From: Paraburkholderia sp. PREW-6R
GTDB lineage: Bacteria; Pseudomonadota; Gammaproteobacteria; Burkholderiales; Burkholderiaceae
DNA length: 64,000 nucleotides
Direction of reading: 5' to 3'
Assembly: GCF_039621805.1 (NCBI RefSeq)
Contig: NZ_CP155074.1
Coordinates: 1,612,001-1,676,000 of the forward strand
Of the stretch, positions 18,688 to 27,749 are shown one piece after another. The translations under genes and the position numbers were made by a program. Position 1 is the stretch's first letter, and each line of letters begins with the position of its first letter. Below the pieces are notes generated by a model that saw only the letters and a program-made list of their open reading frames with translations, was not told where the DNA came from and searched no databases.

Positions 18688-19449
18688 TTAGCTCTTGAGC
18701 CGGTATCCTGTCTTGAAGATCCACGCGACGATCAGCAGAAACACGGCGAGAAACAGCGCAGTCATGCCGAGACTGACCTTGACGTCCACGTCGGCGAGAC
18801 CATAGAAGCTCCAGCGAAACCCGCTGACCAGATAGACGATCGGATTGAACAGCGTAATGACCTTCCAGAATGGCGGCAGCATATTCACTGCATAGAAGCT
18901 GCCGCCGAGAAAGGTCAACGGCGTAATGATCAGGAGCGGCACCAGTTGCAGCTTCTCAAAGCTGTCCGCCCAGATGCCGATGATGAACCCGAGCAGGCTG
19001 AACGTGACCGCCGTCAGAACAAGGAACAGGATCATCCAGAACGGGTGCTGGATTTGCAACGGCACGAACAGACCGGCCGTCGCGAGAATGATCAGCCCGA
19101 GAAGAATGGACTTGGTGGCGGCCGCGCCCACATAGCTCACCACGATCTCCAGATACGACACCGGCGCGGACAGCAACTCGTAGATCGTGCCCGTAAAGCG
19201 CGGAAAATAAATGCCGAACGACGCATTCGAGATGCTTTGCGAGAGCAGCGACAGCATGATCAGGCCCGGCACGATGAACGCACCGTAACTGATGCCGTCC
19301 ACTTCCTTGATACGCGAGCCAATTGCCGCGCCGAACACGACGAAGTAAAGCGAAGTGGAAATGACCGGCGCAATGATGCTTTGCATCAGCGTGCGCCATG
19401 TACGTGCCATTTCGAACTTGTAGATCGCACGAATTGCATAAATATTCAT
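18688..19449 (-). CDS. ABC-2 type transporter permease (YadH-like)
   Basis: A 253-residue membrane protein with six hydrophobic segments and the ABC2_membrane layout, close in length to E. coli YadH and NodJ. Family landmarks include [16 protein letters not shown] in the first helices, [14 protein letters not shown] in the coupling-helix region and [10 protein letters not shown] in the fifth segment. GAGGTG lies 4 nt before the ATG, which overlaps the stop of the ATPase gene (ATGA), so the two are translationally coupled. Together they form an exporter of unknown substrate. Confidence 0.9.
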   Translation of the reverse strand: MNIYAIRAIYKFEMARTWRTLMQSIIAPVISTSLYFVVFGAAIGSRIKEVDGISYGAFIVPGLIMLSLLSQSISNASFGIYFPRFTGTIYELLSAPVSYLEIVVSYVGAAATKSILLGLIILATAGLFVPLQIQHPFWMILFLVLTAVTFSLLGFIIGIWADSFEKLQLVPLLIITPLTFLGGSFYAVNMLPPFWKVITLFNPIVYLVSGFRWSFYGLADVDVKVSLGMTALFLAVFLLIVAWIFKTGYRLKS

Positions 19450-20372
19450 TGGTCACCTCGGAGCAGGCTGACGAAAATATCCTCGAGCGAGCTTTGCGTT
19501 GTATGCAGGTCCTTGAAACGGATGCCGGCGTCGTCGAGCGCCTTGAGCAGCGCGATAATGTCGGTGCGGCCGCCTTCGCCCTCGTAGGTATAGGTCAGTT
19601 CGTTGCCGCCTTTGGCGACGGCCAGCCCGTAGCCCGCGAGCGACTCCGGAAGCGCGGCAAGCGGGCTTTCCAGTTGCAGCGTTAACTGCTTTTTACCGAG
19701 CTTGCGCATCAATTCCGTTTTCTCTTCGACGAGCATGATCTCGCCCGCGTTGATCACGCCGATGCGGTCCGCCATTTGTTCGGCCTCGTCGATGTAATGC
19801 GTGGTGAGAATGATCGTCACGCCGTCCGCCGCCAGCGAGCGCACCAGCCTCCACATATCGCGGCGCAACTCCACGTCCACGCCGGCAGTGGGTTCGTCGA
19901 GAAACAGCACGCGCGGCTCATGCGAAAGCGCCTTCGCGATCAGCACCCGCCGCTTCATGCCGCCCGACAGCGTGATGATCTTGCTATTGCGTTTTTCCCA
20001 TAGCGACAGGTCACGCAATATCTTCTCGATGTACGCCGGGTCTTTCGGCTTGCCGAACAGTCCTCGACTGAACGACACGGTCGCCCAAACGGTTTCGAAT
20101 GAGTCGGTGGTGAGTTCCTGCGGCACGAGACCGATCAGCGAGCGCGCACCGCGATAGTCGGCGGCGATGTCGCGGCCGTCCACCATGACGCTGCCTTCGC
20201 TCGCATTGACAATGCCGCAGATGATGCTGATGAGCGTGGTCTTGCCCGCGCCGTTCGGCCCGAGCAACGCAAAAATCTCCCCGCGGTCGATCGCCAGATT
20301 GATGTTCTTGAGTGCATGAAAACCCGTGGCATAAGTTTTCGACAGGTTCGTGACCGAGACGATTGGCGGCAT
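19446..20372 (-). CDS. ABC transporter ATP-binding protein (YadG-like)
   Basis: A 308-residue ATPase, the same length as E. coli YadG and similar along most of its sequence. It has Walker [10 protein letters not shown], a Q-loop in GLVPQE, the signature LSGGMKRR, Walker [13 protein letters not shown] and the H-loop TTHYIDEAE. The C-terminal extension (from about 215) is the regulatory region typical of this subfamily. The start at 20372 excludes an upstream in-frame Arg-rich stretch reaching 20441. Its partner permease overlaps by 4 bp. Export of a lipid, drug or polysaccharide is possible; the sequence does not tell which. Confidence 0.92.
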   Translation of the reverse strand: MPPIVSVTNLSKTYATGFHALKNINLAIDRGEIFALLGPNGAGKTTLISIICGIVNASEGSVMVDGRDIAADYRGARSLIGLVPQELTTDSFETVWATVSFSRGLFGKPKDPAYIEKILRDLSLWEKRNSKIITLSGGMKRRVLIAKALSHEPRVLFLDEPTAGVDVELRRDMWRLVRSLAADGVTIILTTHYIDEAEQMADRIGVINAGEIMLVEEKTELMRKLGKKQLTLQLESPLAALPESLAGYGLAVAKGGNELTYTYEGEGGRTDIIALLKALDDAGIRFKDLHTTQSSLEDIFVSLLRGDQ

Positions 20373-20700
20373 GGATTCGACGATGGCAAAACCGATATCT
20401 GATTGGAAAGGAGCGGCGCGAGCGCGCCGCCGCACCCGCAATGTAATGGAAAGCGAGAAAGCGTGCAGCGCAACCGCGAATTGCCCTTGTCAATCCGCGG
20501 GCTTATGAAGATCCGTGAGGGCACGCGCGGCGTGACGCATCGCACCAGGATGGCAGCGGGAACGCCGTCAACAGGCGTGCCGGCAATAGCGGCTGCTCCG
20601 TTGCACTGCAAAATAGTTCGGTTTCCCTGGCGTTTTATGGCGGGTCGTACGGAGACCGGCAGCAAATCGCGCAGCACGCAGGGGCATGCTGCTTCGGCGT
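20373..20700. other. Gap between stressosome module and ABC operon, with GC hairpin
   Basis: About 330 bp. A perfect hairpin GCGGCGC-GAGC-GCGCCGC lies at 20413-20430, about 40 bp upstream of the ABC ATPase start. It has no T tract in either direction, so an intrinsic terminator is doubtful; it may be a leader element of the ABC mRNA. No gene is supported. Confidence 0.4.
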
Positions 20701-22620
20701 TTAACGCTGAAAAGCCGGGAACCGCGCCGCGATCACCTGTTGTATTTCTTCGGAGGCCACCGGCTTCACGAGGTGATGATCGAAGCCCGCTTCGCGTGAG
20801 CGCTCGCGGTCGCTTGCCTGGCCATAACCTGTCACCGCGATCAGCAAAGCGCCAGCCGTGGACTCCCGCTTGCGCATTTCGCGGGCTAGCTCGAAGCCGT
20901 CCATGCCGGGCAGCCCGAGATCGAGCAGAACGATTTCGGGCTCGAACTGCGCGGCAAGCTCGAGAGCGCTCGTCGCTTCATGCGCCACGCGCACGTCGTA
21001 GCCGTCGGCCTCAAGTACGAGCGACATGGCCATCGCGGCGTCCGTGCTGTCGTCCACGAGCAGCAGGCGCAGCGCGGAAACCGCGTTGTGCCCGGCCGTC
21101 ACTGGCGCGCTCGCCACTGGCTCGCCCGGATGCGCGAGCCGTGTGAGCGGCAGACGCACGACGAATTCACTGCCCTGCGCCGGACCCGCGGAATAGGCTT
21201 CAATCTCGCCACCGTGCAACCGCACCAGCGTGCGAGCGAGCGGCAGCCCGATGCCGAGGCCGCCGTCGGAACGTTCGAGCGAACTCTCCGACTGCACGAA
21301 CAGATCGAAGATATGCGGGATGCTCTCGGCGGCAATGCCGACGCCGTTATCGCGCACACTGATCTGCACATCGTCCTGCTGCTGCCCGACCCGAATCACG
21401 ATCTCGCCGCCTTGCGGCGTGTACTTCGCGGCATTCGACAAAACGTTGCCCAACACCTGCGCGATCCGCACGCCGTCGCCGACGACGTACAGCGGTTCTT
21501 CCGGTAACTCGGTCTTCAGCGTATGGCCCTTCTTGCTGAGCGTGGGCTGCGCGGTCTCGATGGCCGCCTCGACCGCCGCAGCGAGTTCGACGATTTCCTG
21601 GCGCAACGTGATCTTGCCCTGCGTGATACGCGCGACGTCCAGCAGATCGTCGACGAGCCGGCTAAGATGCTTGACCTGACGTCCGATAACTGCACGCATC
21701 GCTTCAAAGCTATCCTGTGAAGGCGAACGGCTCGGGTCGAGCAGTTCGACCGCGTTGCGAATCGGCGCGAGCGGATTGCGCAACTCATGCGCGAGCATCG
21801 CGAGAAACTCGTCCTTGCGCCGGTCCGCGTCGCGCAGCACCATCTCCGTCGCCTTGCGCTCGGAGATGTCATTGACGATGCCGGCCAGCCGATAGATCTG
21901 CCCACGCGCGTCGCGTACCGGAAATGCGCGCTCCACGGCCCAGCGTGTTTCTCCGTTCGGCCGCACGATCCGATATTCGATCTCGTACGGTACGCCCTCG
22001 GCAAGCGCGCGGTACGCGTCGGCCGCCACGGCTTCGTACTGCGCATCGATATGCCCGCACCAGTGCCGCGGCCCCGGAACCGGCGCCTCGGCTTCATCGC
22101 CCCACAGCCGGCTGTATGCCGGGCTCACGTACAACAGTTGCGATGTGGCGGGATCGAGCATCCAGAACACGTCGTCGATGTTCTCGGCCATCTGGCGAAA
22201 GCGCTCTTCGCTTTCGCGCAATGCGCCTTCTGCGCGGCGCACGCGCAGCAGCGCGCGCACCTGTGCAATCAATTCGGCCGGCTCGATCGGCTCGGTGAGG
22301 TAACTGTCCGCGCCACCGTCGAGACCGCGGACGCGATCCGTGCTGTCCACCGCTCGCGCGGAGGTGTGCAACACCAGCGCGCCGGAAGTTTCAGGGGCGG
22401 CCTTGATGCGGCGGCAAACTTCGAAACCGTCGAGATCGGGAAGGTTGACGTCGAGCAGAACCAGGTCGGGCTGCGAGATGCGTGCGCACTCGATCGCGTC
22501 GGTGCCGTTGCCGGCTTCAATCACCACAAAGCCCGCACGCGACAGAATGCGCGTCTTTGCATAACGCGCGCCTTCGTTGTCGTCGACGTTCAGAATGAGA
22601 TTTGCAGTCGCGTCGCTCAT
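20701..22620 (-). CDS. Hybrid two-component protein REC-PAS-HisKA-HATPase-REC
   Basis: A 639-residue soluble protein. A receiver domain (about 8-125) has phospho-acceptor Asp57, but its usual Lys is Glu110 in LTEPIEP. A PAS/PAC domain spans about 135-258. The kinase has His278 in LAHELRNPLAPIRN, N-box Asn395, G1 DNGVGIA (424-430) and G2 GGLGIGLPLA. A second receiver (about 517-635) has Asp567 and Lys619 in VKP. It is the last gene of the stressosome-type module, 127 bp after the neighbouring kinase. It lacks a DNA-binding or GGDEF output, so it probably relays phosphate to another protein. Confidence 0.9.
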   Translation of the reverse strand: MSDATANLILNVDDNEGARYAKTRILSRAGFVVIEAGNGTDAIECARISQPDLVLLDVNLPDLDGFEVCRRIKAAPETSGALVLHTSARAVDSTDRVRGLDGGADSYLTEPIEPAELIAQVRALLRVRRAEGALRESEERFRQMAENIDDVFWMLDPATSQLLYVSPAYSRLWGDEAEAPVPGPRHWCGHIDAQYEAVAADAYRALAEGVPYEIEYRIVRPNGETRWAVERAFPVRDARGQIYRLAGIVNDISERKATEMVLRDADRRKDEFLAMLAHELRNPLAPIRNAVELLDPSRSPSQDSFEAMRAVIGRQVKHLSRLVDDLLDVARITQGKITLRQEIVELAAAVEAAIETAQPTLSKKGHTLKTELPEEPLYVVGDGVRIAQVLGNVLSNAAKYTPQGGEIVIRVGQQQDDVQISVRDNGVGIAAESIPHIFDLFVQSESSLERSDGGLGIGLPLARTLVRLHGGEIEAYSAGPAQGSEFVVRLPLTRLAHPGEPVASAPVTAGHNAVSALRLLLVDDSTDAAMAMSLVLEADGYDVRVAHEATSALELAAQFEPEIVLLDLGLPGMDGFELAREMRKRESTAGALLIAVTGYGQASDRERSREAGFDHHLVKPVASEEIQQVIAARFPAFQR

Positions 22621-22747
22621 GAAAAATCGTGTCCGTGTGTACTTCAGTAAATGCCATGCACCGCTTTCAGCAACGAAAGCAGTTGAGTGCCCAAAACGGG
22701 CTCAATCGAATCCGAGGAACAGGCGCCTGTGTGCGCGGCGATCGCTG

Positions 22748-24241
22748 TCATACGTTGCCCGTGTTGCTGGCACCGGTTGCGGACTCGCCCTCCGTGCCGG
22801 CGAGATTGCGCGCGTTGCCCGACGTGCCGGCCATATCGCGAGCCGGTGCGCCCGCAATGCGCTCGACGTCGGGCACGTGCGGCAGATAGGCGGGAATGGT
22901 CGCCGTGAACGTGGAACCCTTGCCGAGTTCGCTTTCGAGTCCGAGCGTGCCGCCCAGCAGCTTGCACAACTGGCTACACAACGGCAATCCGAGTCCAGTG
23001 CCTTTTACCTGGGTCTGCAGACGATTGGCCACCTGCTCGAACTCCTCGAACACGATCTGCTGATGTTCAGGCGCAATACCGATGCCGGTGTCGATCACGG
23101 CAAAGGTCAGGCGCTTTTCGGCAGGCTCATAGCGCGCGCGCACGCGCACCTCGCCCTGCTCAGTGAACTTGAGTGCATTGGATATGAAATTGCGCAGGAT
23201 CTGCGAGACTTTGCCTTCGTCGGTATAGACCGGCGGAATGTCGTCGCACGCTTCGAACACGAGGTCGACGCCGCTTGCGGGCAGGAGCGGACGCAGCATG
23301 CCGCGCAACGCCGAAAAGAGATTCGCGACCTCGAATTCCGCGGGCCGCAAATCAACCTTGCCGGCCTCGATCTTCGCGATGTCGAGCAGATCGTCGACCG
23401 TCTCGGAAAGCTCCTCTGCGGCCTTGCGGATAAAGCGCACCTGCTTTGCCTGCTCGTCGGTCAGATCGCCGTCCACGCGGTCGATCAGCAGCTTAGAGAG
23501 CGCACGGATCGAATACAGCGGCGAACGGAATTCGTGCGACATGTTCGACAGAAACCGCGACTTTGCCTCATCCGCTCGACGCAGATGCACGGCCCGTTCG
23601 TCGAGTTCGGCATAGAGCGCGACCACGCCGCGATTCGTGTCCTCGAGCTCGCGCGTGAGCCGCATCAACTCTTCCTGACGCTCCTGCAGATGCGCGAGCG
23701 CCATCACCAGTTCGCGGTTCTGCCGCTGCAATTCCTCGAAGGGCGTCTGCGCGTTGACGGCTACCGCTTTCGGCCGCACCGCCGCGACCACACCCGAAGC
23801 CGCAACGCGCGGCGCCTTTTCGGGCAGACGTTTGGTCAACGTGAGCACGGCGCCGCCGGGCGCATCTTCGAACGAGCACGCGTCCATCAGGCGCTGCGCC
23901 GCGAGAATGCCCATTGGACCCGGCGCGCCGGGCACGTCTGCCGCGCTGTTTGCGCGCTCGGCATGGGCGGCCGCACCGGTGATCTTCTCGAGGCCCGTGG
24001 AAGGCGAGACAAAACGGATCATCAGGCTCTGCGGGCGGCCGGTCTCGTCGAGCAGGAACTCGGCGCGGCCCACACGCGTGGCGCTGAGCATCATGCGCGC
24101 GACTTCGAGCGCCGAAGTCGCGATGCGCGTCTGGTCCTGCGCGGCAAAACCGATCGCTTCGCTGACCTCGCGCGCGCGCCGCCGTGTGGCGACCACCGCG
24201 AGTTCGCTGTCGATCTGAAGAACGTGAAGAATTTCGGCCAT
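22748..24241 (-). CDS. Histidine kinase with degenerate RsbT/RsbW-like N-terminus and coiled coil
   Basis: A 497-residue soluble kinase. The first 140 or so residues resemble an anti-sigma-type ATPase fold (TSALEVARMML in place of an N-box) but lack clear ATP-binding Gly loops. A coiled coil runs from about 165 to 230. The kinase core then has His236 in MSHEFRSPL, N-box Asn355, G1 DTGIGIA (384-390) and G2 GTGLGLPLC (414-422). The tail after 455 is Ala/Gly-rich and low in complexity. Its ATG overlaps the stop of the phosphatase gene by one base (TGATG), showing tight coupling. In the module it is the likely receiver of the RsbT signal, turning stressosome release into a phosphorelay; that role is inferred. 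Confidence 0.87.
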   Translation of the reverse strand: MAEILHVLQIDSELAVVATRRRAREVSEAIGFAAQDQTRIATSALEVARMMLSATRVGRAEFLLDETGRPQSLMIRFVSPSTGLEKITGAAAHAERANSAADVPGAPGPMGILAAQRLMDACSFEDAPGGAVLTLTKRLPEKAPRVAASGVVAAVRPKAVAVNAQTPFEELQRQNRELVMALAHLQERQEELMRLTRELEDTNRGVVALYAELDERAVHLRRADEAKSRFLSNMSHEFRSPLYSIRALSKLLIDRVDGDLTDEQAKQVRFIRKAAEELSETVDDLLDIAKIEAGKVDLRPAEFEVANLFSALRGMLRPLLPASGVDLVFEACDDIPPVYTDEGKVSQILRNFISNALKFTEQGEVRVRARYEPAEKRLTFAVIDTGIGIAPEHQQIVFEEFEQVANRLQTQVKGTGLGLPLCSQLCKLLGGTLGLESELGKGSTFTATIPAYLPHVPDVERIAGAPARDMAGTSGNARNLAGTEGESATGASNTGNV

Positions 24242-25353
24242 CAGCGCCGCTCCGCGTCGCGAGCACGCGCAACGAACACGGTGATGTCATCGCGCCCGCG
24301 CGCGAAGTCTCGATACAGCGTGGCAGCGATTAATGACGGGTGGCGCAGCGCAAGTCCAGGGTAACGGCTCAAGTCCCAGCGCGTGGCGAGCCCGTCCGAA
24401 TGCAGAATCAGCAAAGCGTCGGCGGGCCATTCGACCTCAAATGCCTGCGCCTTGTGCATCTGATGACCGACGATCCCCGCATGCGAGACCAGATGTTTAT
24501 GCGACACCGGACTCCATACGCTCGCGGCAATGTTGCCGATGCCGCAGAAACGCGCGACTGCGCGCGCAGCGTGTTCCGTGGCGAGCGGAATGCGCGCGAC
24601 GCCGACTGCGGCGCCGCGCGTGCCGCGCAGTGCGTCGTGCGAAGCGGTGACAATCTGTTCGACCGTGGACGGCCCGAGCCGGCCAAACGCGTCGGTTGCG
24701 GCGACCGCCGCCGTGTTTGCCAGCGGGCCATGGCCGAGGCCGTCGGCAACCATCACCAGGAAGCCGTCGTCTTCATAGCAGCACGACCACGCGTCGCCGC
24801 ACACGAACTCGCCTTGCAGCGGCAGATTGATCGCGCCGAATTCGATTGTCCCGCTCGCGCGGGCAGTCGAGCCGGCGTCGCCAGTCGTCGAAAATGGCGC
24901 CGCGCCATGACCCCACACCACCGCGCGCAACGCGGTGCCAAGGCCCGGCGCACTCCAGACGTCGAGTTCGTCGGCGAGCCGCTGGATCGCGCCGAGGCCA
25001 TTGCCCGAACTGCCGGCCGTCGTATAGCCGTCGACAAATGATGCATGCAGATCGGCAATGCCCGGACCGCTGTCGATCGCGAGTAATTCGATCCCTTCCC
25101 GTGCAACTCTTTCCACGCCGGGCGGCACGACCTCGCGCAACGAACGTACGAGCAGTTCGCCGCGCTGTGCGTATTTGAGCTGATTAGTCGCGCACTCGGT
25201 GACGATGATGGCGAGCCGCCCGCTCACGGTCTCGTCGAAACCCAGGCTGACTGACAGATCGCCGATGCCGCGTCGCGCGAACGACACCTGGCTTGGATCG
25301 CCGATTTCAAAACGTTGCTGGGTCGAAGTTGACCCTTTCAGAACGGCTTCCAT
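24241..25353 (-). CDS. Fusion of RsbT-like ATPase domain and SpoIIE/RsbX-type PP2C phosphatase
   Basis: A 370-residue two-domain protein. Residues about 12-148 form a GHKL ATPase with ECATNQ (53-58), DSGPGIAD (94-101) and a GNGLGAIQRL loop. Residues about 168-365 form a SpoIIE-type PP2C phosphatase with candidate metal ligands Asp187 (CGDAW), Asp204 (ADGLGHG), Asp320 (HSDGLA) and Asp356 (RDDITVF). In Bacillus the separate RsbX phosphatase resets phosphorylated RsbR and RsbS; here that activity is fused to a kinase-like fold. It starts 16 bp inside rsbT, so the two are coupled. Confidence 0.9.
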   Translation of the reverse strand: MEAVLKGSTSTQQRFEIGDPSQVSFARRGIGDLSVSLGFDETVSGRLAIIVTECATNQLKYAQRGELLVRSLREVVPPGVERVAREGIELLAIDSGPGIADLHASFVDGYTTAGSSGNGLGAIQRLADELDVWSAPGLGTALRAVVWGHGAAPFSTTGDAGSTARASGTIEFGAINLPLQGEFVCGDAWSCCYEDDGFLVMVADGLGHGPLANTAAVAATDAFGRLGPSTVEQIVTASHDALRGTRGAAVGVARIPLATEHAARAVARFCGIGNIAASVWSPVSHKHLVSHAGIVGHQMHKAQAFEVEWPADALLILHSDGLATRWDLSRYPGLALRHPSLIAATLYRDFARGRDDITVFVARARDAERR

Positions 25354-25778
25354 TTGGTGATTGATATATGTGTGCCCTCACCTGGCGCCGAGCGGATCTC
25401 GAACTCGTCGCACAGCCGTTTTGCGCCGCCCAAACCGAGGCCGAGACCGTTGCCGCTGGTGTAACCGTCGGTGAGCGCTTTGTTGATGTCAGCAATTCCC
25501 GGGCCGTTGTCGATGAATTCGAGCCGCAGACCGGTGCGCCCGTTGCGACGCAAGGTGAAGCAGTGGGCGTCGCCGCCCCCACCGTATATCAATGTATTGC
25601 GGGCCAGTTCGCTCGCCGCAGTGACGAACTTGGTCTGGTCGATCAGTGACAGGCCGAGCGCGACCGCCTTTTCGCGGACCCAACGGCGTAATCGCACGAT
25701 CTGCTCATCCGAGCGGATCGGCAACACTTCATCCGATGTATGGTCTTCGGCGCCAGCCTGGGAATAATGACTCGTCAT
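25338..25778 (-). CDS. rsbT: RsbT-type switch serine/threonine kinase
   Basis: A 146-residue GHKL kinase matching RsbT. The N-box is ASELARNT (55-62), the ATP-lid Asp motif is DNGPGIAD (90-97), and GNGLGLGLGG (109-118) forms the Gly loop. In stressosomes RsbT phosphorylates RsbS and RsbR, then leaves to activate its next partner. The ATG at 25778 gives the usual family length. A TTG at 25826 that overlaps the rsbS stop is an alternative start that would fit translational coupling. No RsbU is adjacent, so the downstream phosphatase fusion or kinase is the likely partner. Confidence 0.92.
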   Translation of the reverse strand: MTSHYSQAGAEDHTSDEVLPIRSDEQIVRLRRWVREKAVALGLSLIDQTKFVTAASELARNTLIYGGGGDAHCFTLRRNGRTGLRLEFIDNGPGIADINKALTDGYTSGNGLGLGLGGAKRLCDEFEIRSAPGEGTHISITKWKPF

Positions 25779-25822
25779 GGAAGATTGAGGCGCGCTGTTG
25801 GATGACTGGCCGGCAAGCGGGC

Positions 25823-26182
25823 TCAAAATTCGGCCGAGCCAGTCAGCAACGCCATGCCCTTCTCGACGTTGAGCGCAGTGCGCACGCCGGGCAATGCGAG
25901 TCCGAGTTCGACTAGCGTGATCGCCACGGACGGCTGCATGCCGACTACGACCGTTTCCGCGTCGAGCACGCGAGCCATGGCGGCCGTGTCGCCGATCATC
26001 CGGCCGATAAAAGAGTCCACCACGTCGAGTGAAGAAATATCGATCAGCACGCCTTTGGCGCGGTCTTTGACGATGCGGCTCGTCAGATCGTCCTGCAGGG
26101 TCATGGCCAGACGGTCATGCATGTCGACCTGAATGGTCACGAGCAGAAACCTGCCCATCCGCAGAATTGGAATGCGTTCCAT
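25823..26182 (-). CDS. rsbS: RsbS-type STAS-domain antagonist, stressosome core
   Basis: A 119-residue single STAS domain, the standard length for RsbS. It opens with PILRMGRFLLVTIQ and has the phosphorylation loop SLDVVDSFIG, where Ser57 corresponds to the Ser phosphorylated by RsbT in Bacillus. RsbS forms the core of the stressosome with RsbR and holds RsbT inactive. It lies 31 bp after the rsbR stop. The conserved Ser and neighbouring residues are intact, so a working phospho-switch is expected. Confidence 0.93.
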   Translation of the reverse strand: MERIPILRMGRFLLVTIQVDMHDRLAMTLQDDLTSRIVKDRAKGVLIDISSLDVVDSFIGRMIGDTAAMARVLDAETVVVGMQPSVAITLVELGLALPGVRTALNVEKGMALLTGSAEF

Positions 26183-26213
26183 TGCCGGGTCCAGTCAGTG
26201 TGGGCGGACCGGC

Positions 26214-27131
26214 TCAATTGCCGGCGAGCGAATTGGCCTGCGATGCGCCACCTGCGCCTTGCGCGTCGCCGCGCAGCGCGCCGCCGAGCACGGGCTTGCC
26301 GGTGCGCTGCAGCGCAATGACGAACGCGTCTGCGAGGGTCGCCTTGGTAATGACGTTCGACAGATTGACGCCGAGGTGGACGATGGTCTGCGCGATCTGC
26401 GGACGGATGCCGCTGATGATGCAGTCCGCGCCCATCAGCCGCGCCGCTGCGACGGTTTTAAGCAAATGCTGGGCGACGAGCGTGTCGACCGTCGGCACAC
26501 CGGTAATGTCGATAATCGCAATCGCCGCGCCCGTTTCTACAATTTTCTGCAGAAGACTTTCCATCACGACCTGCGTGCGCGCCGAATCAAGCGTGCCGAT
26601 CAACGGCAGTGCAAGAATGCCCTCCCACAACTGGACGACCGGCGTGGACAATTCGAGCAATTCCTGCTGCTGGCGCACGATGACCTGTTCGCGGCTCGTC
26701 TGGTAAACCTCGGTGGTGTACAGACCCATCGCGTCGAACAACGTGCTGACGGTCCATGTCAGTTCGGCGAGGCGCGCGGAATCGTCTTCCAGCTCGGCGC
26801 GCAAACGGGTGAACAGCGGCCCTTTGAACGAGAACACGAACGTCGCCGTTTCAACCGGAGAGAAGCCCTGGCGCGCCCGCTGCGTGGTGACTTCCGCGAG
26901 AAAGCCGCGCACTTCGTCCCACGTCGACGTTTGAAAATCCACACGGTCCGACGCATTGAGCGCCGCGCAGGAAAGCGACACGAACTGCACGAACTGGTTG
27001 CGCAATTGCGCCTCGGTAACGCCGCCGCGACGGGACGCAATGGCATATTGCTGGGCGACCCAATCGCCGAGCAATTCGCTTTGCCGTTCGTTGAAGAGTT
27101 GGGCGAGACGCGTTCCGCCGAGCGTTTCCAT
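26214..27131 (-). CDS. rsbR: RsbR-type STAS co-antagonist, stressosome sensor subunit
   Basis: A 305-residue protein. An all-helical N-terminal sensor region (about 1-150) of the RsbR type joins, through a linker helix, a STAS domain at about 163-280. The loop ITGVPTVDTLVAQH holds the conserved Thr217, and Thr180 in LIGTLDSAR matches the second RsbT target site of Bacillus RsbR. A low-complexity Gly/Ala tail follows. AGGAAAA lies just before the ATG at 27131, supporting this start over an in-frame one at 27179. It is the first gene of the six-gene module. Only one RsbR paralogue is present in this window. Confidence 0.9.
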   Translation of the reverse strand: METLGGTRLAQLFNERQSELLGDWVAQQYAIASRRGGVTEAQLRNQFVQFVSLSCAALNASDRVDFQTSTWDEVRGFLAEVTTQRARQGFSPVETATFVFSFKGPLFTRLRAELEDDSARLAELTWTVSTLFDAMGLYTTEVYQTSREQVIVRQQQELLELSTPVVQLWEGILALPLIGTLDSARTQVVMESLLQKIVETGAAIAIIDITGVPTVDTLVAQHLLKTVAAARLMGADCIISGIRPQIAQTIVHLGVNLSNVITKATLADAFVIALQRTGKPVLGGALRGDAQGAGGASQANSLAGN

Positions 27132-27749
27132 ACGTTTTCCTGGTGGTTTGATCAGGGTCCGTGCATTAAGCCGGTCCATTGCTTTTAATGTGTGACGGCT
27201 GTCGCCGCCATTCAGGCGCCTTGGACTCTAGCATGCGGGCGAGTCCCGCCACAATCGGGCAACCCTCTTTTGCTCCCGCCGACGCGCGCGGAAAAGGGGT
27301 CATCAGTCCAATCGGCCGCTTTTACCTTAATGAATCGAAATTCTGCCAGTTGGGTAAGTATTGCCTTTCGTGCCGTAAGCAATGAGTTTGTCGGGCGCAT
27401 GGACGCTCCTCACCCTGAGGCTCTCGGCGACGACTGCGACGGGCCCGGCTTGAGGTCCTGTTGCGCCAATATTTCGGATTACTTCGCATGTTTGCCCCTG
27501 CGCAAACGTTGCCATGCAGTCGTTCAGCGTTGGCGGGAACGCGCCATGCTCGACAGGAGACATGCTGCCTGGCAGTGCCGCGCTGCTACGTTTCCCGAAC
27601 GCAATCTGCGCAAGCGATGCTTCCCGGGCTGTCTCGCGGCTGTGACTCAAGACCCACAAGGTCGTGGAATACCGCTTGCGGCGAGTTGGTCATGCGGGCA
27701 CGAGCGCTTGCGTGACGTCGATCATCAACCGAATCGAAGGAGAGGAAAC
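27132..27749. promoter_or_regulatory. Divergent intergenic region: stressosome module and Gly-rich protein
   Basis: About 620 bp between divergent genes. It should hold the promoters of the rsbR operon (leftward) and of the Gly-rich secreted protein (rightward). No gene is supported. A short palindrome CTGCCTGGCAG is at 27564-27574; nothing else stands out and no -35/-10 pair is assigned. Confidence 0.4.

Noticed and set aside
18236-18724. 162-codon minus-strand frame between the ABC permease and DUF3830 genes
   Set aside because: It overlaps the permease 3' end, has no domain and no good start; treated as a gap.
22577-24364. A 595-codon plus-strand open frame opposite the histidine kinase
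   Set aside because: It is explained by codon bias of the antisense kinase, which has all kinase boxes; the plus-strand product is Arg-rich and shows no fold.
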